DNA of 64,000 nucleotides from Nocardia sp. BSTN01 (lineage in GTDB: Bacteria > Actinomycetota > Actinomycetes > Mycobacteriales > Mycobacteriaceae). Of the stretch, positions 1 to 8,655 are shown piece by piece. The notes below the pieces were generated by a model that worked only from the letters and a program-made list of their open reading frames with translations, was not told where the DNA came from and made no database searches. The position numbers and the translations under genes were made by a program. The DNA is taken from NCBI RefSeq assembly GCF_015354405.1, contig NZ_JADKYP010000021.1, positions 1 to 64,000 on the forward strand. The letters run 5' to 3'. Numbering within the stretch: the stretch's first letter is position 1; each line of letters begins with the position of its first letter.

Positions 1-190
1 GCGAATCAGGCCGAAAACACCCTTAAATCCACAGTCCCGGTTGGGATGACCGTCCGCAGTGACACCCCTCAGGCCGCGATCACCGGGGAGGCCGTCGTGG
101 CGGTGGTTTGCCACAGCGGGGCGATCGTGTCAGTCGATGAGATGGTGGGCTATCCAGAGTTAGGACCGGTTGCTGATTGGCGGCCGTCGG

Positions 191-724
191 TTAGCGCGGG
201 GGAAGGCCGTCGTGGAGGTACGCGACTTGGCCGGTTTGCCGGGCGTGGAGGGCGGCGTCGACTCGTTTCCATAGTGCTGTGTTGAGTCGTTGTTGTGCTT
301 GGTTCGGTGAGCAGAGCTCATATGCGGTGAGTTCGGGGTCGTTGATGTGGAGGCTGGCGAGTTGTGTGTCGGTTAGTTCGATGCCGCCGAAGATGAACTT
401 CAGCCAGTCGTCCCATTTGCTGTGTGGTGATACCCAGTCCACGCACAGCAGGTGTAGGTCGCTCGTTGGGAGGTCGAGGCCGAGTTCTTCGTGGAGTTCG
501 CGTTGCGCTCCGATGTCGGGGGGTTCATTGGCTTTGACGTTTCCGCCGGGAAGGTCCCATCCGGGCTTGTAATTCGGGTCGACGAGCAGGATTTGACCGT
601 GCTGGTCGAGGAGTAGTACATCGGCGCTGACAAGTTTGCGCGGAAGGGTGGCATTGCCTTCGGCGATGTGTGCCGCGTAAGCGTCGGGGTCGCGTTCGTA
701 CAGGGGCCGCTCCACGGCACTCAT
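191..724 (-). CDS. Nudix hydrolase
   Basis: Predicted hydrolase of nucleoside-diphosphate-linked substrates, 177 aa. The Nudix box is complete: G61, E67, R75-E76, E79-E80 and G82 fit the GX5EX7REUXEEXGU pattern, so a metal-dependent active site is expected. The ATG at 724 is chosen over an upstream ATG at 772 because AGAAGG lies just before it and the extra N-terminus would be low-complexity. It lies 66 bp downstream of the XRE regulator on the same strand and is probably cotranscribed with it. The substrate cannot be told from sequence. A house-cleaning or nucleotide-sugar role next to the divergent metabolic cluster is possible. Confidence 0.85.
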   Translation of the reverse strand: MSAVERPLYERDPDAYAAHIAEGNATLPRKLVSADVLLLDQHGQILLVDPNYKPGWDLPGGNVKANEPPDIGAQRELHEELGLDLPTSDLHLLCVDWVSPHSKWDDWLKFIFGGIELTDTQLASLHINDPELTAYELCSPNQAQQRLNTALWKRVDAALHARQTGQVAYLHDGLPPR

Positions 725-790
725 AACATCACCTTCTTGATTGAGGCTGCTACGCGACGGCGTCGCGCACATTGCTGAACTCGGGGCTGG

Positions 791-2227
791 TCATGTCATG
801 GTGGTGAGACGGGTGGAAGTCTGGTTGATGACCATGGCGGGGATCCAGGTGCGGGCGCGGATGGTTTCGCGGAGGTGTTCGCCGAATGCGATCACGGTGG
901 GGCTCGACCGGTAGGGCTTGAGGTGGCCGGCTAGATCGCTGAGATGGCGGACCAGGACGTGGGAGGCCATATCGGTGGTGTTGGCAATGACCTCGGTGGC
1001 CATCGTGCACGCCTGTTCGGGGTGACCCTGTTGGGCGAGGATCGTGGCTAGTGTGAGTTGGGCGAAGGCGCGGGCGCGGGCGCGTTCGGGTGGCCGGAGT
1101 TCAAGGACATGTTGAGCGTGTTCGGCGGCGCGGTGGAGTTGGCCGAGTTGTCTGGCGCAGCGGGCGGCTTCGGTTGCGAGGCTGGCGTTGTCGAATCGGC
1201 TCACCCACGGGGACAACGGATATGCGGTGGAGGAGTGGAGCGCGTCGGCGGCGCGGTCGAGCATGGCGTGCGTTTGTCGAGCTTCGCCGAGGGCGGCGAG
1301 TCCGCGGGCTTGCATCGCGAACAGGCGGGCTTTGAGTTCGGGGCTGCTGGGTGCTTTGGAGAGGGCGGATTCGGCGTCGTAGGCGTGGCGGATGGCGCTT
1401 TTAGGTTGCCCATTGTGGAGATCGATGTGGCTGAGACTCGCGAGAATGTGAACCGGCAGCTGCCGGTCGGGTCCGATCTTGGCGAGCTCGCGGGCTCGGG
1501 TGAACTGGCGGCGCGCTCGCTCGTCGTGGCCTGCGTCATGAGCCATCCAGCCGGCCATTTCGACCAAGCCCGCCGCGACGACGAACAGGGCAGGGTCGGC
1601 GTCGTCCTCGCCGAAGAACAGGCGGGGGGCGAGGTCGCTGGTCAGGTAATGGGTCAACTCGCTGTAGAGGTGGCCGCCGCCCATGGTGAGGTCGGCCGAC
1701 CGCAGCGATTGCACGACCGCCATATCGCGGTGCTCGGCCGGAAGATGGGTGTCCAGGCGCAGCAGCCGATACGGTCCGGTCACGGGAGCGGGTGCACTGG
1801 TGCGTGGCGGTGCGGGCGCGGGATAGCTGTGGCCGGGCATCTGGAACCACAGCAGGTGGTAGGGGATGCCGAGCAGCTTGGCCCAGAACACGAGGCTGTC
1901 CATGTGCCGGATCGGCGGCCCGGTCTCGATGCGGCTGATGCGAACTTGGCTGATCCCCGCCCAGCGGGCCACGTCGGCCTGGCGCACGGCGGCGCCGTGG
2001 GCGGGGTGGCGGCGGTAGGCGGCGATGATGCGGCCCATATGCCGCTCGGCCAGTGCCTGTTTGATCGGCGGGTGGTCCCAGAACCCCGGCATCAGTGCGG
2101 GCGGCTCGATGAGGTGCTGGCGGGTATTGGAGGTGCAGGTGCCGCACAGGCGCGTGGTGTTGTCAGCGGCCAGCTCGCGTCGGCATCCACGACAGCTCAG
2201 CGGATGCCTGCCTGACGCTGGTTCCAT
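791..2227 (-). CDS. XRE-family transcriptional regulator with zinc-ribbon N-terminus
   Basis: Probable DNA-binding regulator, 478 aa. Residues 12-31 hold a CxxC...CxxC pair (C12, C15, C28, C31) that looks like a small zinc ribbon. A Cro/C1-type helix-turn-helix follows around residues 75-110 (QADVARWAGISQ, then SRIE). The long C-terminal part is alpha-helical, alanine-rich and TPR-like, as in large actinobacterial XRE regulators. The start at 2227 has GGGGGCAGAGG in front; the open frame extends further but without coding character. It diverges from the P450 gene across about 180 bp, which makes it the likely local regulator of the metabolic cluster. The ligand is unknown. Confidence 0.85.
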   Translation of the reverse strand: MEPASGRHPLSCRGCRRELAADNTTRLCGTCTSNTRQHLIEPPALMPGFWDHPPIKQALAERHMGRIIAAYRRHPAHGAAVRQADVARWAGISQVRISRIETGPPIRHMDSLVFWAKLLGIPYHLLWFQMPGHSYPAPAPPRTSAPAPVTGPYRLLRLDTHLPAEHRDMAVVQSLRSADLTMGGGHLYSELTHYLTSDLAPRLFFGEDDADPALFVVAAGLVEMAGWMAHDAGHDERARRQFTRARELAKIGPDRQLPVHILASLSHIDLHNGQPKSAIRHAYDAESALSKAPSSPELKARLFAMQARGLAALGEARQTHAMLDRAADALHSSTAYPLSPWVSRFDNASLATEAARCARQLGQLHRAAEHAQHVLELRPPERARARAFAQLTLATILAQQGHPEQACTMATEVIANTTDMASHVLVRHLSDLAGHLKPYRSSPTVIAFGEHLRETIRARTWIPAMVINQTSTRLTTMT

Positions 2228-2406
2228 AGCCTCTGCCCCCGGGATCGTGACGATCGCACCAACACTGCGATCTGCCGAGTGTAGGCAGAGCCAAGCGGTT
2301 CGAGCTGGAGTTATAACCCGACTCGCATACCGCATAACCATTTGGGCATACGCCGGCCGGCCGCGCGAGGTCAAAGTGAGGTCGATTCGAACTCGAAGGA
2401 GCGACA
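2228..2406. promoter_or_regulatory. divergent promoter region, XRE regulator / P450 cluster
   Basis: This 179-bp gap separates the divergent regulator and cluster. It is locally AT-richer than its surroundings, with TATAAC and ATAACC stretches between about 2310 and 2345 that could be -10 boxes. No operator can be assigned from one sequence. GAAGGAG at 2396-2402 is a good ribosome binding site for the P450 ATG at 2407. Confidence 0.5.
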
Positions 2407-3594
2407 ATGGATCTCGACCGATCGACCATGGTGTGCCCTCGGCGGTATCCCTTCGGCGCCGACCATCACACGTTGGATCTGGAACCCGACTACGGCGATT
2501 GCGGCTCGGTGGCACAGGTGGTTCTGCCTAGCGGTCTGACGGCGTGGTTGGTGATCGAGCACGCGTTGGTGCGGCAGGTACTGGCAGACCCGGTCTTCTC
2601 CCGGGAGCTGGCCAATCGGCCGGAGGTCGCGCGACTGTCCACGGAAGTGCTTCCGGCAGCAGCTATTCTGGCGACCGACCCACCGCGACACACACGGCTG
2701 CGGACCCTGATCGCGAGAATGTTCGCACCCGGGCAGGTCGACGCGACGGGCCCGCGTATCGCGGAACTGGCGGTGGACCTTCTCGAGGATCTGGTGGCTG
2801 CCGGGCCACCAGCGGACCTTCTGACCGGGTGGGTCGAGCCCTACGCGGCGGCGGTGGTGTGCGAGATATTCGATGTGCCAGCACATTTCCGCGAACAGGT
2901 TTTCACCCTTAGCGATGCGCTCACCGCGCGGGATGCCACACCGCAGGCCCTGGCGGCAGCACGCGCTGAGTGCGAGGACCTGGCGCGTGCGATGGCGGAG
3001 GAAAACCCGGGCGGGTTGTTCGGTCTACTCGGCGATTCGGCCGAGTTCGACGACGAGGTGATCAATTTGGTGATCGCGTGCCTGATCGGCGGGCGCGGAT
3101 CACCGACGGTCTTTCTGTCGAGCGCAATCTTCGCTCTGTTGCGAGAGCGCCGGCACTACCAGCTGTTGGTGGATAGGCCCGAGGCGATACCTGCGGCAGT
3201 CGAGGAGCTGCTGCGGTTCGTGCCGGTCGGTGTCGGTGGCGGATTCACCCGAGTCGCCCGAGCGGATGTCCAGCTCGGGCCCGTGCTCGTGCGCGCCGGG
3301 GACGCGGTGATCCCGGCCATGCACGCCGCCGGACGCGATCCAGCGGTTTTCGACGACCCTGATCGACTGGTGCTCGACCGGGGGGCCAAGGTGGCTCATC
3401 TGGCGTTCGGGCACGGCCCGCACTACTGCGTAGGCGCGCACCTGGCTCGTCTGCAAGCCCGCATTGCCCTGCACACCTTGACCACTCGCCTGCCCGATCT
3501 GCGGCTGACCGACTCCGCCGAGCCCGTCAGCTGGCGGCACGGCCGCGTCGTGCGAGCACTGGAACGACTGGAGGTCACATGGACACCCGCCTGA
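2407..3594 (+). CDS. cytochrome P450 with an atypical I-helix
   Basis: Soluble bacterial P450, 395 aa, normal length. The haem-ligand loop is intact (FGHGPHYCVG, Cys341), as is the K-helix ExxR (E267-R270). The I-helix oxygen-activation motif, normally A/G-G-x-D/E-T-T/S, reads GGRGSP at residues 228-233: the acid is Gly and the conserved Thr is Ser followed by Pro. P450s that have lost the acid-alcohol pair often use substrate-assisted proton delivery, peroxide, or do non-oxygenase chemistry. It is the first gene of the cluster and overlaps the ferredoxin-fusion gene by 16 bp, so that protein is its likely electron partner. Substrate unknown. Confidence 0.92.
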   Translation: MDLDRSTMVCPRRYPFGADHHTLDLEPDYGDCGSVAQVVLPSGLTAWLVIEHALVRQVLADPVFSRELANRPEVARLSTEVLPAAAILATDPPRHTRLRTLIARMFAPGQVDATGPRIAELAVDLLEDLVAAGPPADLLTGWVEPYAAAVVCEIFDVPAHFREQVFTLSDALTARDATPQALAAARAECEDLARAMAEENPGGLFGLLGDSAEFDDEVINLVIACLIGGRGSPTVFLSSAIFALLRERRHYQLLVDRPEAIPAAVEELLRFVPVGVGGGFTRVARADVQLGPVLVRAGDAVIPAMHAAGRDPAVFDDPDRLVLDRGAKVAHLAFGHGPHYCVGAHLARLQARIALHTLTTRLPDLRLTDSAEPVSWRHGRVVRALERLEVTWTPA

Positions 3595-4328
3595 TCGTCG
3601 ACCACCACCGCTGCACCGGCACCGGTGTGTGCGTATCGATCGCACCGCAGCACCTACGCCTGGTCGACGGCACCGCACACCCGGTCGAAGGAACCACACT
3701 GGGCCGCGACGACGCGCGAGCCGCCGCAGCCTGCTGCCCGAGCGAGGCACTCACGATCGACACGAACAATCCGGCGGTCTTCCGGGTGCCGGAGCCGATA
3801 GTCACGTTGGGACCGGCCGGAACCGACGCCCACGCCGAGGCCGACAAGCACTCCAGCACAGTGCGTCTGGTCGAGTCGTTCACCGACACAATGGCCTGCG
3901 CGGCAGCAGACCCCGGGGTACACGCCCTCGTCGCCGCCGGATACCTGGCCCTCGATGAAGCAGGCGTTGCCGTCGATTCGTGGACCGATCAGCACTTCAC
4001 TCACTCGGGAGTGCTACGACTGGAGCGCTGCTGGGAAAGCCGCACCAAGCCCATGTGTTTCGCGATCCACCGCACCGTGCCACGGACATCGGTGCGGGCG
4101 GTCGCGACGCATCCGGCGACCCGGACGTTCGCCGCTCGCTACGCGCCCTCGGCGCGCCAGCTTTCCATGCGAGCCAAGCCGCTGGCCGCGCTCGCCGCCG
4201 CGCACCGGGACGTTGATGCGTGTATCGCCTCCACCGATATCGTCGCCCGGTTCCCGCAACTCGAGGTGGTCGACGAATTCCAGCCGACGATGGTGTGGCT
4301 GCTGTACCGAAAGGCGAGCGATGAGTGA
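3579..4328 (+). CDS. ferredoxin fused to prephenate-dehydratase/BacA-like domain
   Basis: Two-domain protein, 249 aa. Residues 1 to about 65 are a P450-type single-cluster ferredoxin: C12-x5-C18 and a later CCP motif, the pattern of 3Fe-4S ferredoxins next to actinobacterial P450s. From about residue 75 a second domain begins with TLGPAGTDAHA, like the GPxGT loop that opens the prephenate dehydratase / prephenate decarboxylase (BacA) fold, and it keeps similar length and spacing to the end. The fusion is unusual: these ferredoxins are normally about 65 aa and free-standing. GGAGG inside the P450 3' end precedes the ATG. I infer that electron transfer to the P450 is coupled to a prephenate-like or arogenate-like substrate. 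The second domain could instead be a non-catalytic ligand-binding relic. Confidence 0.8.
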   Translation: MDTRLIVDHHRCTGTGVCVSIAPQHLRLVDGTAHPVEGTTLGRDDARAAAACCPSEALTIDTNNPAVFRVPEPIVTLGPAGTDAHAEADKHSSTVRLVESFTDTMACAAADPGVHALVAAGYLALDEAGVAVDSWTDQHFTHSGVLRLERCWESRTKPMCFAIHRTVPRTSVRAVATHPATRTFAARYAPSARQLSMRAKPLAALAAAHRDVDACIASTDIVARFPQLEVVDEFQPTMVWLLYRKASDE

Positions 4329-5184
4329 CCAGAGCGTCGTCGCGGTCCTCGGTGCCGGGATCATGGCCAACACGGTCGCGAACACCCTCGCCGCCAACGG
4401 GTTCGAGCTACGCCGCTACAACCGAACCACCAGCGCCATCGAGGGACCGGCGATCGTGTGCGCCTCCCCGGCGCAGGCCGCCGAGGACGCCACCGCGATA
4501 TGGAGCTTCGTCCACGACGACACCGCGAGCCGGGCCGTATGGTTCGGTACCGACGGCGCACTCACCGCAGTCGAGCACGGGGCTGTGGTAATCGAAAGCT
4601 CGACGCTCTCTGCGGAATACGCGGACTACTGGATACGTACAGCGGACTCGCTCGCCGCCCGCCCGGTGCTGGCCCCGGTGACCGGCAGCCGCCCGGCCGC
4701 CGCGCACGGCACGCTCGTCGCCTTCGTCGCCGGTGCCCCCGACGCCATCGACGCGGCGAACCCGCTGCTGAGGATGCTCAGCCGCGACGTGATCCGGGTC
4801 GGAAGCGCCGCCGACGCGGCAAGACTGAAACTGGTGAACAACGCTTTGGCCGCGACCATCCTGACCGGACTGGCTGAAGCCCTCACCGCGGCAGCCGCAC
4901 TCGGTCTGGACCGTGACCGGGTGGCGCAGGTGTGGAGACAATACGGCTGGGCCGCCCCGGTCGCCAACGCTTACACCTCGGCGATGCTATCGGGTGAGCA
5001 TGAGTTGAGCGATTGCTCGTTGAAAGTGATCGCCAAGGATCTGGCCTACACCCTCGCGGGACTTGGTGCCGCGACCCCACCGGTGCTGGCCGCCGTCGCC
5101 GACCGCTTCCAACGAGCTCTCGCAGCGAACCTCGGCGACCTCGAGATGTCGGCGATCATCGAGACCTACAAGGCACTGTCATGA
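4321..5184 (+). CDS. NAD(P)-dependent beta-hydroxyacid dehydrogenase / imine reductase-like
   Basis: Oxidoreductase of the 6-phosphogluconate/3-hydroxyisobutyrate dehydrogenase superfamily, 287 aa. The N-terminal Rossmann loop is VLGAGIMA (usually GxGxMG). The substrate loop APVTGS corresponds to the family's D-x-P-V-S-G, and KLVNN holds the lysine expected at the active site. The C-terminal helical half (residues 165-287) is the usual dimerisation domain. Within this superfamily, imine reductases and beta-hydroxyacid dehydrogenases cannot be separated on these motifs alone. The ATG overlaps the previous stop by 8 bp (ATGAGTGA), so translation is coupled. It likely reduces an oxo or imino intermediate in the cluster's pathway. 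Confidence 0.85.
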   Translation: MSDQSVVAVLGAGIMANTVANTLAANGFELRRYNRTTSAIEGPAIVCASPAQAAEDATAIWSFVHDDTASRAVWFGTDGALTAVEHGAVVIESSTLSAEYADYWIRTADSLAARPVLAPVTGSRPAAAHGTLVAFVAGAPDAIDAANPLLRMLSRDVIRVGSAADAARLKLVNNALAATILTGLAEALTAAAALGLDRDRVAQVWRQYGWAAPVANAYTSAMLSGEHELSDCSLKVIAKDLAYTLAGLGAATPPVLAAVADRFQRALAANLGDLEMSAIIETYKALS

Positions 5185-6341
5185 CCACCGTCACCATCCG
5201 CGACTGGTTCACCCACACCGCCACCGTGCCGGCCGAGGCACGCTGCCAAGTCAACCAGCAACTCGCCGCCTACTCCGACACCGTGCAGGCCTGCGCGACA
5301 AGATATCTCGGCAAACAGGTCACCGTGTGCGTGTCCGGATCACTGGCCCGCGGCGAGCCCGCCGTGCGCCGCGAGCACAACAGATACCGGCTCGCCTCCG
5401 ACGTCGATCTGGTCGCCATCATCGACACCACGGAAACCGCCGCGCAAGCCGAGAACTTCCGCAATAGCGTGCTGCGACACCATCCACAGATCGAGACCAC
5501 GGTATTCGCCACCGGTCGCCGCGATCTGGCTCGCGTGGCGGGCAGGTTCGGTGCCGACCTGTACTCGGCAGCCACACGCCCTCTGGCCGGACCTGTTCCC
5601 GACCCGGCAGTGATGCCTCGGCTCGGCAAACGTGAAGGGCTGGAAGGAATAACGCATCAACTGGCGACGAGATACGACCCCGATAATTCCGGCGGGGACA
5701 ACCCGTGGCGAGTGAAGACGGTGTTGGAGGCATTGCGCGCCGTGGCCGATCACCGCCCGGGGCCTCATCGCTTCAGCGACCTGCCTTCCGACCCTGCCGT
5801 GCGTGAGCGGCTGGACCCCGCCATCGTCGCGCAGCTGGTACGAGCTCGCGAGAACAGCACGGCCCTGCCGATCACCATCGCCGAGGCGTACCGCTGCGTG
5901 ATTGCGTCGGCATGCTGGCTGTTCGGGGTACCGGCAACCCACCGCGACCTCATCGACGCCCTGCACACAATCGAGCAGGGGACCCACCTGCTCGACGGAT
6001 TCCAGGCCGCCGTGCTGGCCGCAACCATCGTCCTCGACGGGCCGATCACCTACCGCCGCTCGGCGGCATCGGCGCTGCACGTCATCGCCACCGCGATCGA
6101 CCCGAGCGCGCTCATCACCGCCCATGACTCGCTGCGGGCATTGACCGCGATCTCGCCCATCGACATCTGCCGCGGCCTCGAGCACCCCAATCACGTTCTG
6201 TGCCAGCACATACAGGGCCTGCGCCGCGACTACTACGCCTGGCTCGGCCCTCACAACTTCGGCACCCACCCCGTCGCCGAATACCGAGGCCCTGCCCTCG
6301 CGAACCTCGCGCCATCAACAAGGAGCGCCGATCATGGATGA
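5181..6341 (+). CDS. nucleotidyltransferase-fold protein
   Basis: Predicted nucleotidyltransferase, 386 aa. The Pol-beta-type signature is present near the N-terminus: SGSLARGE, followed after a short insert by SDVDLVAI, giving the GS motif and the DxD metal ligands. The remaining 250 residues are mostly helical and unrecognised, which suits a C-terminal substrate or kanamycin-nucleotidyltransferase-like helical domain. The ATG overlaps the preceding stop by 4 bp (ATGA). In a metabolite cluster such an enzyme may adenylylate or otherwise nucleotidylate the product, as activation, storage or self-protection; toxin-antitoxin nucleotidyltransferases are an alternative, but the polycistronic setting argues against that. 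Confidence 0.8.
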   Translation: MTTVTIRDWFTHTATVPAEARCQVNQQLAAYSDTVQACATRYLGKQVTVCVSGSLARGEPAVRREHNRYRLASDVDLVAIIDTTETAAQAENFRNSVLRHHPQIETTVFATGRRDLARVAGRFGADLYSAATRPLAGPVPDPAVMPRLGKREGLEGITHQLATRYDPDNSGGDNPWRVKTVLEALRAVADHRPGPHRFSDLPSDPAVRERLDPAIVAQLVRARENSTALPITIAEAYRCVIASACWLFGVPATHRDLIDALHTIEQGTHLLDGFQAAVLAATIVLDGPITYRRSAASALHVIATAIDPSALITAHDSLRALTAISPIDICRGLEHPNHVLCQHIQGLRRDYYAWLGPHNFGTHPVAEYRGPALANLAPSTRSADHG

Positions 6342-6669
6342 CTGGCCCGACTGGATCCATCAACTCCCTACCGTCGACATCTCGTTCCCCGGCGAAGGAA
6401 AGCTGCTGGCATGCAAGCACGGCCAGGTCGTGCTTTGGTCGTTCCCAACCGGGGCCCAGGTGCCCGTCCACTCCCATGGCCCGCAGCTCGGCTTCGTCGT
6501 CACAGGAAGCGTCGCTCTCACCCTCGATGACCAGGAATGCGTCATCGAGGCCGGCGGGCACTTCACGATCGGCGATCGAGTCTTACACGGCGCGACCGTG
6601 GCTCCGGGCACGCTCGTGGTCGAGATATTCGCCGAACACGACCGGCACACCGCCATCCCAACGACATGA
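6334..6669 (+). CDS. single-domain cupin
   Basis: Small cupin, 111 aa, one beta-barrel. Motif 1 is VPVHSHGPQLGFVVTG: the two metal-binding histidines are there but the usual glutamate position is Gln. Motif 2 contains GDRVLHG with the third histidine. Metal binding by three His plus Gln is plausible. It overlaps the nucleotidyltransferase gene by 8 bp. In bacilysin-type pathways a cupin (BacB) acts just after the prephenate-decarboxylase-like enzyme, and the co-occurrence here with a BacA-like domain is suggestive but not proof. It could also be a sensor or isomerase of unrelated function. Confidence 0.85.
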   Translation: MDDWPDWIHQLPTVDISFPGEGKLLACKHGQVVLWSFPTGAQVPVHSHGPQLGFVVTGSVALTLDDQECVIEAGGHFTIGDRVLHGATVAPGTLVVEIFAEHDRHTAIPTT

Positions 6670-7832
6670 CGCCACGAGTTCTCCACGCCACGCGCGTCGT
6701 CACCGGTCTGGGCACCGTCCACGCCCCGGGAACGGTCGTCGTCGACGACAAGCACATCGCCTGGGTCGGTACACCCAACCAACTCCCCGACACCTGGACC
6801 ACCAACAAGGCTCACCAAATTCACCTCCCGCAGGCGACACTGCTCCCCGGACTCATCGACGCGCACGTACACCTCGCCTTCGACCACAGCCCCGATCCGC
6901 GTCGGGCAGCCGTAAAGTTGAGCACCGCCGTGCAGCAACTGTTGCACGCCGGAATCACCACCGCCCGTGACCTCGGCGCACCCCATCACACCGACATCAG
7001 CGCGATAGCGGAAACCAGCGGGCCACGAATCCTGTCCGCCGGTGTGCCGCTCACCGTTCTGGGCGGTCACTGCGACGAATTCGGCGGCAGCGTCACGTCA
7101 TCGGCAGACATCGACCGCGTCGTTTCCCGCAACGCCGAACGGGGCGCAGCCTGGATCAAGGTCATGGTCACCGGAGGCTTCACCTCGCGCGGCCACTGCT
7201 CACCGTATGCACCACAGTTCACCGACATCCAACTCGCGGACATCGTCGCCGCCGCGCGCGACCACGACCTGCCCGTGGCCGCTCACGCTCATGGCACAGC
7301 GGGGATCAGGCAAGCGGTCGACGCCGGGGTCGACAGTGTCGAACACTGCACCTGGATGACCGAGAATGGCTTTCATCTGGATCACGGCATCGTCAACGCG
7401 ATTGCGGAGCAACGAATCCTGGTGTGCCCCACCATCAACCACCTCGCTCGCCAGGCGAGCGGGCGACTTCCGTGGCCGGTGCGCCGAGCCCATCTGGACA
7501 TCATGCTCAGCGCCGGTGTACGCATCGTGCCCGGCAGCGACTCCGGAATCCCGCACACGCCCCATCACATGTATGGGCACTCGCTACCTGCCTATACCGA
7601 TCTCGGCTTCTCGCCGGCCGAGGTCGTCGACCTCGCTACCCGCCGAGCCGCTGAAGCGCTCCGAGTCAGCCACCTCACCGGTACGCTCACCGCCGGACGG
7701 GCCGCCGATCTCATCGCCGTTCCCGGCGACCCCACCCGAGAGCTCCACGTGCTGACCACACCGATCCTGGTAATGACCAGCGGACACATCCATTACTTGG
7801 ACACCAACGCCGAGGAGGAAACCCCGCGATGA
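6666..7832 (+). CDS. amidohydrolase (imidazolonepropionase/prolidase-like)
   Basis: Metal-dependent hydrolase of the amidohydrolase superfamily, 388 aa. The expected ligands occur in order: HVH after PGLIDA, a lysine in WIKVMVTGG that could be carboxylated, HAHG, VEHC, and the aspartate in GSDSG. The N-terminal and C-terminal beta-sandwich segments typical of the family flank the barrel (PQATLLPGLID and TAGRAADLIAV). The ATG overlaps the cupin stop by 4 bp. The likely reaction is hydrolysis of an amide, lactam or cyclic amidine bond; the closest recognisable type is the imidazolonepropionase-like group. It may process the cluster product or release an active form. Confidence 0.88.
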   Translation: MTPRVLHATRVVTGLGTVHAPGTVVVDDKHIAWVGTPNQLPDTWTTNKAHQIHLPQATLLPGLIDAHVHLAFDHSPDPRRAAVKLSTAVQQLLHAGITTARDLGAPHHTDISAIAETSGPRILSAGVPLTVLGGHCDEFGGSVTSSADIDRVVSRNAERGAAWIKVMVTGGFTSRGHCSPYAPQFTDIQLADIVAAARDHDLPVAAHAHGTAGIRQAVDAGVDSVEHCTWMTENGFHLDHGIVNAIAEQRILVCPTINHLARQASGRLPWPVRRAHLDIMLSAGVRIVPGSDSGIPHTPHHMYGHSLPAYTDLGFSPAEVVDLATRRAAEALRVSHLTGTLTAGRAADLIAVPGDPTRELHVLTTPILVMTSGHIHYLDTNAEEETPR

Positions 7833-8629
7833 GCGGACCCACCCTGTCATCGGAATACGCCTCTCCCACACCGCTGCAGGTACGCATCGAAACCCACGCC
7901 CGCTACAGCGAACACCCCGATGACCCAGTCGCTGCCGTGACCTCGGTGCTCGACCTCAGCGGTGACGAATCAGTGGCCGATATCGGATGTGGCGACGGAC
8001 GATTCCTTGCTCACCTCGCCCAATCCGGTCACTGCGGTCGCCTGATCGGCGTCGACACCTCCCCGGCCATGGTCGAAGCTGCTCGAAAGATCCCGGGCGT
8101 GGAGGCCCTACCAGGTGACGCCGAGCGTCTGCCGTTCGCCGACCGCTCGATATGCCGAACCACCGCCCGCCACATGCTCTACCACGTTCCTCATCCGGTG
8201 AAGGCCCTGCGCGAATTCCGCCGCATCACCCGCGACGGCGGCATGGTCGCCGTCGCCGTCAACCACCCGCAAACCTGCGCCCGCACACGAGAACTCGTCA
8301 CCAGACGCGCCCACGAGTACGGCCTGGTCCCGGTCGAAGAACTCGCCAACACCGTGAACTCCGACGCCCTCCCGGAGATGATGGCGACGGTGTTCCCGGA
8401 CGTGCAGGTCCACCGGTTCGACAACGCCCTGGTCTTCGACCGTCCCGAACCGCTGATCCGGCTGGCCGAAGCGGTGTTCAGCTTCTGCGGCATCAGCGCC
8501 GACAATCCGCACCGGCCCGACATCCTCGCCGCGGTCACCACCGATATCGCCGATTGGTTCACCGCGCACCCCGGCCAGGTATGGCGTGACCCCAAGGGCT
8601 ACATCATCGCCACCGCTACGGTTGAATAA
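7829..8629 (+). CDS. class I SAM-dependent methyltransferase
   Basis: Predicted small-molecule methyltransferase, 266 aa. Motif I is VADIGCGDGRF, motif II is GVDTSPAM, an acidic residue follows in GDAERLPF, and the post-motif LREFRRITRDGG is typical of the Methyltransf_11/25 type. It overlaps the amidohydrolase stop by 4 bp (ATGA), so it belongs to the same translationally coupled unit. The acceptor atom cannot be inferred. C-terminal residues 190-266 carry a substrate cap region without recognised motifs. Confidence 0.88.
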   Translation: MSGPTLSSEYASPTPLQVRIETHARYSEHPDDPVAAVTSVLDLSGDESVADIGCGDGRFLAHLAQSGHCGRLIGVDTSPAMVEAARKIPGVEALPGDAERLPFADRSICRTTARHMLYHVPHPVKALREFRRITRDGGMVAVAVNHPQTCARTRELVTRRAHEYGLVPVEELANTVNSDALPEMMATVFPDVQVHRFDNALVFDRPEPLIRLAEAVFSFCGISADNPHRPDILAAVTTDIADWFTAHPGQVWRDPKGYIIATATVE

Positions 8630-8655
8630 CCCGCTCTCCGAGGAGGATCGAACCC

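Noticed and set aside
1058-2215. Long plus-strand frame (385 aa) opposite the XRE regulator
   Set aside because: Composition is low-complexity Gly/Ala/Val and the opposite strand has a clear HTH protein; it is an antisense shadow of GC-rich coding DNA.
2371-2886. Minus-strand frame over the P450 start
   Set aside because: It would cover the divergent promoter and the P450 5' end; P450 coding is unambiguous.
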